A stretch of DNA of 64,000 bases from Closterium sp. NIES-65 (lineage: Eukaryota; Streptophyta; Zygnematophyceae; Desmidiales; Closteriaceae). Position numbers and translations under genes: made by a program. The notes below the pieces were generated by a model. That model was not told where the DNA came from. It saw only the letters and a program-made list of their open reading frames with translations, and did no database searches. Location: positions 124,001 to 188,000 of the forward strand of contig CANXME010000106.1 of NCBI GenBank assembly GCA_948144175.1, in the 5' to 3' direction. This document shows, piece after piece, positions 41,390 through 53,079 of this stretch (position 1 is its first letter; each line of letters begins with the position of its first letter).

Positions 41390-43821
41390 CTACACCGACT
41401 CCACTACCGTCCTCATCTCCCGCTCCGCCATGCCGTTCTGCCCCGGGGTGTACGGGCAGGTAAGGTCGTGGACGGTCCCCTTGCCGTCCACAAAGTCGGT
41501 AAACTTCTTCCCAAGGAACTCCCCTCCTTGGTCCGAGTGAAGCATCAGCACCGACTTCTTCACCTGCCTCTCCACCAGCACCAGCCACCGCTGGAACTCC
41601 AGAAGCACGTCCGACTTCTTGGCCACCGGCCTCACCCACACAAAGTGGGTCTTGCGGTCCTTCAGCAGCAGGAAGTAAAAGCTGCCGTCCTTGGCAGCCA
41701 CGCGGAACGGCCCGCACAGGTCGATGTCCACGACGGCCAGCACGTCGTCGGCGTCGGAGCCTTCGTCGGGGAAGGTGTGCCATGCCAGCTTTCCGCCGAC
41801 GCACGAGACACACGGTGAGTCGGCGCCCGTCGCCGACTTGGGGTCCAGCCCAATGGCGACCTCGTTCTTTGCCGAACTCCGTATGGTGTCCATGCCGACG
41901 TGCGCAAGCCTCGCATGCATCCTGTCTGGCGTCGACTTCGTCTTCGAGACAATCGCCCGCATGGCCACAACCTCTGGCGTGGGTGACGTCGACCTCGTTG
42001 AGTAGGGACGCAGGTCGGTGCAGAGGACACGCCCAGAGTACGTCGCCCGTCCGAGCACCTCTCCCGCTGCCGAGACGAGCAACATTCCGTCTCTGTCCTC
42101 CTGCACCTTCACGCTGTGCTCCTTCAGCTGGCCGGACGACAACAGGTTTGCCTTCACACCCGGGACGTACAGCACGTCGGGGATGAGCACCTGCTTCCCG
42201 GCCTCCCCTTGCAGGGTGACGGTGCCGCGGCCCTGGACGTCCTGCAGCGCCCCATTGAAGCCGCGCATGTGCTTGATGGAGCCGCTTGGCTGCAGGTCGA
42301 CGAAGACTTCCTTCGTCCCCATCAGGTGGTGGGAGCAACCGCTTTCGAGCAGGACCACTACCAAGTTCGCCTGCACAGCTGCCACCACCGCCTGGAAGTC
42401 CTCCCCGGCCTCCGGCGCCAGCGAGGCGATCAGCTCCACGACGCCGACCAGCGAGCACGACGCCGTCTTGTCGTCCCGCGCCTTGCCACCAGCAGAGGAG
42501 TCGGCATCCTTCGCCGAGGTCGACGTCGTCGACTGCTTCTCCTTGCGCGGCTTGTTTCCTTCTTGACGAGGACGACGACTGCCAGACCTCCCGCGACCTC
42601 CCTTGGCGTCGTCGTCGTCGGAGTCACTGCGGTCGGGGCACTCGAAGGAGAGGTGGTCGGGGTCGCCGCACAGCCAGCACTCCCGACGTCGACCTCCTCC
42701 TCCTCGACCACTGTCCTTGGTCGACTTCTTCTTCTCGACCTCCTTGGCCCGCATCCAGCCACTGCTACCACCGCCGCCAGACTGTCTGCGCTACCTCGGT
42801 TGGCCACCTTGCTACGCCGGGGCAATGAATTTTGCCTGCGCCAAGAGCTCCTGGGACCGCTCTGCCTCCTGCATCGCCTTGTCCTACAAGATGTACGAGG
42901 TCAAGTTGTTGTAGCTGCTCGAGAGTCCCTGCATGACGTGGGTGGCATACGACGCCGTCGAATACTGCGCACCGGCCATCCTGATGGTGGCAAGAACTCG
43001 CCGGGCTTGATTGCAACAGTCGATCGCCATCTCCTTGTCTCCCACACGCAGTTGCGTTAGCTGTCCCTCTAGCTGGGCGATGAACAAGTCGTTGGTGACT
43101 TGGTAGGTCGACTCGATGAAGTGCCACGCCTGGTGGCCGGCGTCGAGGTACTCTCGGCACCACTTCAAGGCGATCTGCACGCCTGGCGAGCAGCACCGCG
43201 AGATGACTGTGAAGGTCAATAGCTGCATGGCGCGAAACTCCGCACGCAAGTCGGGGTCGTCCGGTGTCGCCACGGTACCTCGAGCAAAGCTGATCAGCTC
43301 GGGCATCTCCAGCTGAGGCTCGATGGCCTCCTTCCAGGTGAGAGTGTCAGATCGACCGGTGAGTGGCGGGGTGACCAAGATCCTGTCCGGCGTAAACTTG
43401 AAGTAGCCGTAGCTTGGTGCTATCCCGCCCGCCGTCACCTGTTTCGCCGACATCGGCGACAGTCTGCTTTGTCGACGTCACCCTGCGAGGAGCCTGCAGT
43501 CGCCGACGACCGCACCCCTCGTGCCTGAACGCCGCCAACTTCATCGGCGTGTATCACACCACGCTGCCTCAACGTGCCTCCCGCACTGCTGCCGACTTGG
43601 CCACCTCCGTCGTTGACGCCCATGTCGATGCCGCCTTTGTTGGTTACCGATCGAGGAGAAGCTGGTCGGAAAGCGGGATGCTCCATCGCCCACATTGAGC
43701 GGAGTCCAGCCTCGACGACCGCCCATGGTATCGCCCCATAATCCTGGGCCTCATGGCGTCTCCTTGCATCCTCCAGCCGTCCCTCCAGGGTGTCCATCAC
43801 CTTTGTGTCACCTATGTGCAC
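41390..43821 (-). pseudogene. Copia L gag, protease and integrase
   Basis: Leader-encoded N-terminus (MDTLEGRLEDARRRHEAQDY), then a frameshift near 43445, gag GGIAPSYGYFKFTPDRIL to LSSSYNNLTSYIL and a stop at 42884, with two more stops to about 42780. Then a CCHC knuckle (ECWLCGDPDHLSFEC), protease VVLLESGCSHHLMGT with Glu replacing the catalytic Asp, HHCC pre-integrase (HARLAHVGMDTIRSS...CVSCVGGK), and integrase D in VDIDLCGPF, D in LHSDQGGEFLGK, and GQNGMAEREM, followed by a stop at 41390. Confidence 0.88.
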
Positions 43822-43907
43822 GCTAGGGACTGTACGGCTGCCGGCCTACGAGCAACTTAGGTAAGTGACCACTACGTCGACCTGACTGAAAGGTAAGTCG
43901 TGTGCCG

Positions 43908-43925
43908 TCCACGCTCACCACACCA
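43908..43925 (-). other. Primer-binding site of L, tRNA-Phe type
   Basis: Minus strand TGGTGTGGTGAGCGTGGA: the same 18 nt site as at 34942 with one change. Confidence 0.72.
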
Positions 43926-44937
43926 TGCGGATATCATTACTACAATGGGAGCTAGACTACGGGCTAGGCACGGGTGCTCGTATGATCTCTGCGTTTGTTG
44001 GTCCTTCGTTTTTTTCCTAGTGCACACACAGCTTGGTAGTTCACGGGGAGAATTGGCAAGAGTTTTCACTAGAGAAAGTTGACAACAATATGGGACAATG
44101 AAGTTGGCATGGCAAGACTACATCAGAGCTAGCATTCAGGTTGGTCGACTGCCAGCACAGCATGGTCGACCGCGTTCTAGCACGACTTGGTCGACCGCGC
44201 TCCAGCAGTGCAAAGTCGACGACGTGCCAACGTTGCAGGTTGACGGCGTGCTAGCGCTGCTCACGCAGAACAGCAGCGCACCAGCTTCGCATGTGCTCGC
44301 AGATGATTGGCGTGCTAGGCCTTGTCACCTGCACAACGCACATACCAAGTCAACCTGGCGCTGACGATTGCATCTGATCAGCCACCTCGACCTCGGGACA
44401 ACACCTCCGAGGTCAGACTCGCCATCTTCGCCTGGGCGACCGTCACCCTGGTAACCAGGTCAACTTGGCAACCATGTCGACCAGCTGCTCCTGTACGTGC
44501 CCGTGGATCTCCCAAGTCGACGACCACCTCCACGTCGACCTCACCAGGTCGACCTGATGGTGGTCGACCTGACTTGGTGGTTGACGAAGGAGGGGCCGAC
44601 GTCGACCTCGAGTCTGGATGCCGACCGGTTGGGTGTCGAGTAGGATGCCTGGTCGACCAACCACCAGGTCGACCAGCAGTCCGTCAGCCAACCACCCAAG
44701 TCGGCTGCCCCAAGTTGACGTCACCAAGTTGACGTCCTCCACAGGTCGACTTCACGGGTCGACCTCCCTGAAGTTGGTGACACCATGAAGTTTGCGCTCG
44801 AGCAGCGGTCCCCGTGCCGGTCGACCTCCGTGTCAACCAGCTCGCCCACTGCTGCAGGTCGACTGCTCCCCTCACATCTGACCACGAAGTCAGCTCTGCC
44901 CAAGCGAGGACGGGGCACACTCCAACTCCCGTTGACA
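43926..44937 (-). repeat. A-family LTR, minus orientation (5' LTR of L)
   Basis: About 1.01 kb, element-strand start TGTCAACGGGAGTTGG. On its right it is flanked by purine tract and pol 3' end (44938-45130), as at 34960. Confidence 0.85.
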
Positions 44938-45130
44938 CTCCCCTGCCGCGTTCACGCTTGGGCCTCCCCAGCCCATACGGTAGTACTCCTCGGAGAATAG
45001 CTCGTCGATGTGCACCCAACTCACAGCGCGTCGTCCACCGCACCAGCCATGCAAGAGGGCATGGCACCTAATGCTGCACGTCGTCAACTTCGAGGCCCAC
45101 GTCGGCCAAGCGCACCTGGCCGATGGCGAT
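44938..45130 (-). pseudogene. A-family pol 3' end fragment
   Basis: Purine tract (44938-44950), 3' untranslated sequence, and the last pol codons on the minus strand (IAIGQVRLADVGLEVDDVQ). Near 45130 it joins a sense-strand fragment, so the strands invert here. Confidence 0.75.
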
Positions 45131-45739
45131 GGAGCACCGGTTGCTCGCCGAGGTCGGTGAGCTTGCTGATGAGGACGCCGAGGTCGCCCGCCCTCCTTCC
45201 CCTTCCCCTACTCCCCCTGCCCCTTCCCTCGTGCACGGATTGACTCCGGTGTCGGCCTCCGGCTTTGAGGGGAGTAGTGGGACGTCGCCTTCGGCGCCGA
45301 ACAAGGGTATTGCCGGTGGCCGACGTGACGAGGGGCAGGTCGACAAGGGATTGAAGTCGACGTCGATAGGGGAGGAGCAGCAGCCAACAGGGGAGTAGGC
45401 AGCAGGGAAGCCGACCACGGAGCAGTCGGCAACAAGTCAGTCGGCAACAAGTCAGTCGGCAGGGAAGCCGACCACAGGGGTCGGCTAGAAAGTCGACCGA
45501 GGTGCAGCAGGACGACGAGGGCAGTGAAGACAGTGACGAAAGAGGGGACGCCGAGGTGTCCACCAAGAGTGACGTGGTGGAGGTTCGGCCGGAACCCCGG
45601 ACGTCGGGCCGAGTCCGGAGGCTGCCGGACTTCTTCGTCCCTGCTGCCTTCACCACGGTTTACGACATGGATGATGAAGACGACCTCCTCTACGACAACG
45701 ACGAGGAGGATGAGGAGTTTCCGGAGCTCGACCCGGACA
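45131..45739 (+). pseudogene. Copia M, linker before RT (sense)
   Basis: A-family integrase-RT linker: LAEVGELADEDAEVARPPSP, GIAGGRRDEGQVDKGLKST, stop, then SKSDVVEVRPEPRTSGRVRR and EDEEFPELDPD, where N was inserted. GGACA (45735-45739) is repeated at 53080-53084. M's gag, protease and integrase core are absent; it starts at the inversion junction. Confidence 0.85.
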
Positions 45740-46708
45740 TGTTAACAGGAATGGAGTGTTGGCCCCGCCCTCGCTTGGGCAACGCCGACGACTTGGTCGG
45801 ATGTACGGGAGTAGCAACCGACCGTTCACAGTGGGAGAGCTGCTCGACAGGCTTCGTCGAGCTGCAGGGGACCGCTGTGGTGTTGCTATCGACTAGGGAG
45901 CTTGACAGCTGCAATTGACTGGTCTGGGCGACGTGTGGGACGTCGACCAGGACCTGCAGTTCGACCGGTAGGTCGACGGAGCAGTCCGTCGACCTGACAA
46001 GTGGGCAGCGGTCGACGAGGGGAGCTCGGCGACAACCGCTGATGGTTCTGGTCGATGGAAGGGGTCCGTCGACCAGGGGGTAGCTCGACGGGAGTTGTGG
46101 TCGACCAGAGGGACCTGGTGGTCGACCGGAAGCACCAGGTGGTCGACCGGGTTGACTGGGTAACCTGATCGACGAGTTCTGCGGAGGCACGCGAACGTCG
46201 TCGAGGTTGCGATGGCGCAGGCGACTGCGGGCTGGTATCCCGGAGTCGATGTGGCTTGTCAGGCGCAGACAACGGCCGACGAATGCCCAACGAGGCAAGT
46301 CGGGCCAATAGTCTGCGCACACCTGCGAGCGTGCACACTTCTGTGTTCTATGGGGCAACGCTGGACAGCCGCTCTGCTGCAGCGTTGGCACGCCGTCGAC
46401 CTGCTCCGTTGGCAGGTCACCTTTCTGCAGTGCTGGCGCGGCTCCTCTACGCAACTCTAGCAGGCGATCGACTGAGCTGTACTGGCGGTCGACCAGGCAT
46501 GCAGCGGGTTTGCTAGGTGCCTGATGTAGTCGTTGTTGTCATTGCTTGTTGAATTATTCTAGAATTCCAACTTTGTTAATGAAACTCTTGCCAATTTCTC
46601 CCGTGAATGTGCAAGCACTAAGGAACCAAGCGAAGCTACGATCACCTCTAGTAGTTCGTGCCAACCCCCGTAGTCTAGCTCACTACCGTTGTAGAGTGAC
46701 TCTTCGCA
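45740..46708 (+). repeat. 5' LTR of N
   Basis: TGTTAACAGGAATGGAG ... GACTCTTCGCA, 969 bp. Similar to the 3' copy with scattered differences. Contains many GTCGAC sites (45940-46160). Confidence 0.95.
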
Positions 46709-46747
46709 TGGTGCGGTCAGCGTGGAACGAACACGCGACCTTCAGAT
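46709..46747 (+). other. Extended tRNA-Phe complement at the primer site of N (39 nt)
   Basis: Starts TGGTGCGGTCAGCGTGG directly after the LTR. Compared from memory with the complement of plant tRNA-Phe, 37 of 39 positions agree, from the CCA end (76) to position 38. Mismatches are at tRNA position 67 and at position 58. Similarity stops at 46748. The A-type sites agree for 18 nt only. Confidence 0.75.
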
Positions 46748-46804
46748 AGGAGCCGACTTTTGCACTTACTAGTCGTTCGTAGGCCGGCAGCAGCGATAGT
46801 CGCC

Positions 46805-48330
46805 ATGGTCGACCCCGTAGTTGATGTGGGTGTAGCGGACACCTTGGAGGCACATTTGGCTGACGCGAGGAGACGCCACGCAGATGGCGAGTACGGGACG
46901 ATCCCCTTGGTGATCGCCGAGTTGGGCATCCGGTCGTAGTGGGCGACGGAACACCCTTCCCATCCTACTCCTCCTCGACCGGTGCGCAACGAAGGTGACG
47001 TCGACGACGAGGTCGACGGTGGTGCAGGAGTCAGCGGCAGCGAAGGCACGAGGCAGAGAGGAGTGATCAAGGTCGACGGTGGTGTCGACGGAATCCAGGC
47101 GCGAGTGCAGCGATCAACGGCTGCTGCAGGGAGCTCGCGTGCCGACGTCGATGTTCGACGCCGTTCTCCTCCACGAAGTGGTGGAGGGCTCTCGGTGACG
47201 ACACACGTGACGACGGACGGGATTGCACCGGCGTATGGCTACTTCAAGTTCTCGCCGGACCGGATCGCCGTCGCACCGCTGCAAGGTCGACGGGACCTCA
47301 TCACCTGGAGGGAGTCGATTAAACCTCAGCTAGAGGTCGTCGGGCTGAAGGGCTTCGCCGATGGCACCTTGCCTTTTCCGTCCAAGGAGGATGTCGAGCT
47401 ACGCGGGGAGTTTTGTTCTGCTCACCTGCTCACCTTCATGGTCATCTCGAGGTGTTGCTCGCCAGTGGTGCAGCTAGCGCTCAGGAGCTATCGTGAGCGA
47501 CTGGATGCTGGTCACCAGGCATGGCACTTCATCATGTCGACGTACCAGGCCAGGGACGACCTGTACATCGGACAGCTAGAGGAGAAGATGACTCACATTC
47601 GAATGGGCGAGCAGGAGTCGGCGATGGACTACTGCAACTGAGCTCAACGGATCCTAGCTTAGATGAAGATGGAGGGCGCCGAATACTTGACGGCATCCTA
47701 CATCACCCACATCCTAAAGGGCCTGCCGCGCAGCTACAACCTCATGAAGAGGTTTACGATGGTGCCCGGCACACGTGAGTCCCTCGATGAGGACTCCCTT
47801 ACCAGCTACAACCTCCAGGATGAGGCGATGCAGGAGGCAGAGCAGCCCACGGAGTTCCTTCCGCAGGCGAGTTACGCTCGACCGACGAAGCAGAATTCTC
47901 AACAGGAGCAGCGCGGGAAGCCAGGCGGAGGTGGTAGCGGAGGTGGGCGGGTGACGAAGGACGTCGACGAGAAGAGGTTGACGCGGGAAAAGGGTCGACG
48001 AGGTGGTGGTCGACGTCGGGAGTGCTGGATCTGCGGCGACCCCGACCATCTCTCCTTCGAGTGCCCCGACCGCGATGACAGCGACGAGGACGACAACAAG
48101 GGAGGCCGTGGTCGATCGGCCAGTCGTCGCCCCCGTCGAGTTGAGAAGCGACGCAAAGAGAAGCAAGTGTTGAACAAGACGTCGTCGACGAAGGACGTCG
48201 ACAGCTCCAGCGGCAAGAGCCGATGCGACGGGGAGGCGTCGTGCTCGATGGTCGGCGTGGTGGAGCCGACGTTCTCGCTAGCACCGGAGGCTGGCGAGGA
48301 CTTCCTGGCGGTGGCAGCAGCTGTGCAGGC
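46805..48330 (+). pseudogene. Copia N gag
   Basis: ATG 46805 (MVDPVVDVGVADTLEAHLAD), TAG at 46937, gag block DGIAPAYGYFKFSPDRIAV to YIGQLEEKMTHIRMGEQES, TGA at 47639, TAG at 47660, then MKMEGAEYLTASYITHILKG and a CCHC knuckle ECWICGDPDHLSFECPDR near 48020-48070, followed by a basic stretch. All in one frame with the protease and integrase. The stops would truncate it. Confidence 0.88.
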
Positions 48331-50541
48331 CAACCCAATGGCGCTGTTGCTCGACAGCGGATGCTCCCACCACCTGATGGGGACGAATTCGGTCTTTGTT
48401 GACATGGGGCCGAGCGATGGAGTGAAGCACGTACGTGGGTTCAACGGGGCATTACAGTCTGTCGAGGGTCGTGGAACTGTCGTTCTGCAAGGGGAGGCCG
48501 AGAAGCGGGTGCTCATCCCCGACGTGCTCTACGTTCCGGGTGTTCAGGCGAACCTGCTGTCAGCCAGCCAGCTGAAGGAGAGTGGTGTGCAGCTGCAGGG
48601 TGACGGCGTCAAGATCCTGCCCGTTGCTACGACCGGGGAGGTGCTCGGTCGAGCACGCTACACCAGACGAGTCCTCTGCACCGACCTTCGCCCCTGGTCG
48701 ACGCAGTCGCCATCGACCGAGGTGGTGGCTCTGCGGACGATCGTCTTGGCGTCAAAGGCGACCCCTGATCGACTGCATGCGAGGCTCGCACACGTCGGCG
48801 TCGACACGATCAAGAGCTCGGCAAAGCATGGAGTTGCTGTTGGGCTCGACATCACGCTGTCAACCGGAGCAGACCCGCCGTGTGTCTCGTGCGTCGGAGG
48901 AAAGCTGGCGCGGCACACCTTCCCTACCAAGGGCTCGGACACAGCGGAGGCGCTGGCTGTCGTGCACATTGACTTGTGCGGGCCATTTCGAGTGGCTGCC
49001 AAGGATGGCAGCCTGTATTTCCTGCTGCTGAAGGATCGCCATACTCGATTTGTATGGGCAATGCCGGTCGCTAGGAAGAGCGACGTGCTGCGGGAGTTCC
49101 AGCGGTGGCTGGTGCTGGTGGAACGGCAGACGAAGAAGTCGGTGCTGTCGCTTCGCTCCGATCGAGGAGGGGAGTTCCTCAGGAAGGCGTTCACCGACTT
49201 CGACGACGGGAAGGGCATTGTCCACGACCTGACGTGCCCCTACACTCCGCAGCACAATGGCATGGCTGAGCGGGAGATGCGCACGGCCGTCAAGTCCGTG
49301 CGGACGATGTTGCTGCACATGGGCGTGCAGCACCTCTGGTGGCACCTTGCACTACGACAAGCTGTCTGGGTGCGCAACTGCTTGGAGCGGTCGACGACGC
49401 CGCCGGGGACGACTCCGTACCAGCTGCTGACCGGCAGAAGCCTGACCTTAGGCTGGCGCGGGTGTGGGGCTGCATGGTGCAGTTCATGGTTCCCGAGCAG
49501 CAACATGGTGGGAAGCTGGCGCCGAAAGCTCGCTGGGGACTTCACCTGGGTGTGTCGCCAGAGAGCAAGGGCTGGGAGGTGCTCGTCTTGACCGACAACA
49601 AGGTGGTCATGCCGGTCGAGGTGATCTTATATGAGACGCTGTCGCTGGAGGTGTGGAAGGTGAAGTATGGGCCGGCGTCGAAGCAAACGCAGGCGCACCC
49701 GCCAACGGATACATCGACAGCGACGGTTCCGTTGCTCGCCGAAGTCGACGAGCCTGGTGATGAGGATGTTGTGGAGGTTCTTTCCCCTCCCCCTGTCTTT
49801 GCTCCTCCGTTCCCCATCGCAGATCGGCCTGGGTCGGCACCTGTGTTGACCACCGACGATGAGGGGAGCCTTGAGGCGTCGCCTGTGGCGCCGGCCCATG
49901 GCATCGCCGGTGGTCGAAAGGGCGCCAAGCTCGTCAACCAAGATGGCAAGCCGTCGACGACAGGGGAGCACCAGACAGGGGAGCCGGTCGAACAGGAGGC
50001 AACGGCAGGGTTACACTCGACAGGGGAGCAGCAGCCGGAGCGGTCAACAGGAGAGTTCTCGAAGGCAGCAGCAGACGAACAGCCGGTCGAAGGGTCGAAG
50101 CAGCTGGTCGACGACGTTTTCGTCGACGACAAAGGGGAGCAGTCGGCGGGTGAGGAGTCCACCGATTGCGATGTAATGGAAGTGCCGATCACGAAGCCTG
50201 AGCTGCAACGCACAAGTCGAGCTCGACGACCGCCAGAGCGGTTGAGCTTCCACGCCTGCCTACCGCCAGCTGCCTTCACCACGGTGCACGACGAGATCGA
50301 CGACGACCTACTGTACTACGATGCCGAGGAGGATGAAGACCTGCTGGAGCTCGACCCTGACGTGCATGCCGACCCCGAACACCACTGGGACATCGCCACG
50401 ATGACGGTGAAGGAGGCGCTGTCGAGCTGGAAGGGCGAGGCGGTGAAGGCCGCCATGGAAGAAGAAATCCGTAGCCTAATCGCTATGGGGACTTGGGAGC
50501 TGGTCGAACGCCCACACGAGGTGAACATCATGAAGAACTGA
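48331..50541 (+). pseudogene. Copia N protease and integrase
   Basis: Protease ALLLDSGCSHHLMGT (about 48340), pre-integrase HARLAHVGVDTIKSSAKHGV...CVSCVGGK, integrase D in VHIDLCGPFRV, D in SLRSDRGGEFLRKAF, E in QHNGMAEREMRTAVKSV. A one-base loss near 49432 (LLTG, then QKPDLRLARVWG in another frame) shifts the frame. The linker is acidic and Ser/Thr-rich. The catalytic residues are intact; the frame is not. Confidence 0.88.
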
Positions 50542-51984
50542 TGGGTGCTGACCACCAAGTACCGCATCAACGACACCGTCGAGCACGAGAAGGCGAGGCT
50601 AGTCGTGAAGGGCTTCACGCAGGTGTACGGCGCCGACTACGACGAGACGTACTCACCGGTGAGAAGCTACGTCATGCTGAGGATCTTCCTCAGCATCGTC
50701 GCCGTCCTCGATCTCAACCTGATGCAGCTCGACATGAAGAACGCTTTCTTGCAGAGCAAGCTCGACAGGGTGCTCTACATGTACGAGCCGGACTACTTCA
50801 ACGACGGGACCGGCCGGGTGTGTAAGCTGCTGAAGAGCCTCTACGGGCTGAAGCAGTCGCCGCTGCTGTGGTACAGGGCTCTCGACGGTGTGCTGCTGGG
50901 CGCTGGCTGGAAGAAGAGCCAGGTCGACGAGGCACTCTACTTCAAGGCCAGCGACGACGGCGTGATGTGCTGGGTGCTGGTCTACGTCGACGACCTGCTT
51001 GCCGCTAGTAGCAGCACCGCGATACTAAAGGAGCTGTTGGAGGCTGCCTTCGAGCTACGTGAGATCTCGCCGGTGGTGAAGTATCTCGGGCTGGAGATCA
51101 TGCGCGACAGGCCGGCCAGGAAGTTGAGGCTGCACCAGCAAGGCTCCGCCGATAAGCTGCACAGACGCTTCATCGACGAGGAGCAGGGCGGTCGACTCCC
51201 GAAGACACCGGTCTCGGTCGACGCCTACACTCAGTTGACGTTCGATGACGAGGAGGCTCAAGAGCGCGAAGAGGAGGAGTACCGGCAGAAGGTCGGCTCG
51301 CTGCAGTTCGCGGCGACGACGACAAGGCCGGACATCGCGTTTGCTTGCAACAAGCTGGGAAGTGGCCTCACGGCAAGGAGCAACCAGCATTGGCGCAAGG
51401 TCGACCGCTGCCTCGCCTACCTCGCCGACACCCACGATACCGCCTTGGAGTTCGGCGGTGGACCAGAATCGTTGGAGCTGATCGGCTATGTCGATGCCGA
51501 CGACGTGGGCGACAAGCAGAACCAGATGAGCACGGGAGGCTACGTGTTCGTCTACGGAGGAGGCGCAGTCTCCTGGTCGAGCTCGCGCATCAAGTGCGCG
51601 ATATTGTCATCGACCGAGTCGGAGTACGTGGCGGCCACGGATGCCGGCAAGGAGGGGCGTTGACTTCGCTTCCTCCTTGCGGAATTCAAGCTCCTCGACG
51701 CTGGGAAGCCGACCATCCTCCGCGTCGACAACAAGTCGGCAATCACGGTCGCTGAGGGCTTGGGGCTGACGGGCAACCTCAAGCACATGGAGCGATGCTA
51801 CGCCTGGCTGCAACACATGGTGAGGCGCGGGAAATTCGTGCTGAAGTACATCCCGACCAACGAGCAGCCGGCGGACTTCCTGACGAAGGCGCTGCATTTT
51901 CCGGCTTTCAACCGGTGCTCTGTCACCATCGGTCAAGTTCGTCTATCCGAAGTTGGCAACGGCGACGATGAGGTGCAGGAGTAG
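50542..51984 (+). pseudogene. Copia N RT and RNase H
   Basis: The RT frame begins before the TGA at 50539 (IMKN, stop, WVLTTKYRINDTVEHEK; the stop replaces Trp or Arg). It continues YGADYDETYSPVRSYVM, QLDMKNAFLQSKLDRVLYMY, KSLYGLKQSPLLWYRALDG, WVLVYVDDLLAASSST and RNase H GYVDADDVGDKQNQMSTGG, SSTESEYVAATDAGKEGR. A TGA at 51661 lies at the same codon as in A, then RVDNKSAITVAEGLG and NEQPADFLTKALHFPAFN, ending TAG 51982. Confidence 0.9.
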
Positions 51985-52099
51985 GTGCCGTGCCCTTCTG
52001 CACGGCTGGTGCGGTGACGGCGTGCTGTGTGTGGGGTGCACGCCGAGGATGAGTTTTCTCCGTGGAGTACTGCCGTGTGGGCTGGAGGCCCAAGCGTGA

Positions 52100-52113
52100 G
52101 CGCGGGAGGGGAG
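52100..52113 (+). other. Polypurine tract of N
   Basis: GCGCGGGAGGGGAG directly before the 3' LTR. Confidence 0.8.
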
Positions 52114-53079
52114 TGTTAACAGGAATGGAGTGTTGGCCCCGCCCTCGCTTGGGCAACGCCGACGACTTGGTCGGATGTACGGGAGTAGCAACCGACCGTT
52201 CATAGTGGGAGAGCTGCTCAACAGGCTTCATCGAGCTGCAAGGGACCGCTGTGGTGTTGCTGTCGACTAGGGAGCTCGACAGCTGCAACTGACTGGTCTG
52301 GGCGATGGGTGGGACGTTGACCAGGACCTGCAGTTCGACCGGTAGGTCGACGGAGCAGTCCGTCGACCTGACAAGTGGGTAGCGGTCGACGAGGGGAGCT
52401 CGGCGACAACCGCTGATGGTTTTGGTCGACGGAAGGGGTCCGTCGACCAAAGGGTAGCTCGACGGGAGTTGTGGTCAACCAGAGGGACCTGGTGGTCGAT
52501 CGAAAGCACCTGGTGGTCGACCGGGTCGACTGGGTAACCTGCTCGATGAGTTCTGCGGAGGCACCCGAACGTCGTCGAGGTTGCGATGGCGCAGGCGACT
52601 GCGGACTGGTATCCCGGAGTCGATGTGGCTTGTCAGGCGCAGACAACAGCCGACGAATGCCCAATGAGGCAAGTTGGGCCAATAGTCTGCGCACACCTGC
52701 GAGCATGCACACTACTGTGTTCTACGGGGCAACGCTAGACAGCCGCTCTGCTCCAGCGTTGGCACGCCGTCGACCTGCTCCATTGGCAGGTCACCTTTCT
52801 GCAGTGCTGGCGCAGCTCCTCTACGCAACTCTGGCAGGCGATCAACTGAGCTGTGCTGGCGGTCGACCAGGCTAGCAGCAGGGTTGCTAGGTGCCTGATG
52901 TAGTCGTTGTCATTGCTTGTTGAATTATTCTGGAATTCCAACTTTGTTAGTGAAACTCTTGCCGATTTCTCCCGTGAATGTGCAAGCAATAAGGAACCAA
53001 GCGAAGCTACGATCACCTCTAGTAGTTCGTGCCAACCCCTGTAGTCTAGCTAACTACCATTGTAGAGTGACTCTTCGCA
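52114..53079 (+). repeat. 3' LTR of N
   Basis: 966 bp copy, followed by GGACA. Confidence 0.95.

Larger units (their letters stand above)
39491..43925 (-). mobile_element. A-family copia copy L (minus strand), gag to RT
   Basis: Best-preserved internal region of this family after N: leader, gag, protease, integrase and most of RT, reading from 43925 to 39525. It stops abruptly in the RT-RNase H connection; the RNase H at 36243-37158 is about 11 percent different over the roughly 105 bp where both are present, so it belongs to a different copy. J lies between them. Confidence 0.85.
45740..53079 (+). mobile_element. Complete copia element N, inserted in M
   Basis: 7.3 kb with LTRs of 969 and 966 bp, perfect target duplication GGACA (45735-45739, 53080-53084), tRNA-Phe-type primer site and complete gag to RNase H. 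Related to but distinct from A, L and M. One frameshift and five premature stops make it defective. Confidence 0.95.

Noticed and set aside
46709-46747. tRNA gene
   Set aside because: Only the complement of a tRNA 3' half, without D arm or acceptor 5' strand, directly after an LTR end; it is the primer site.
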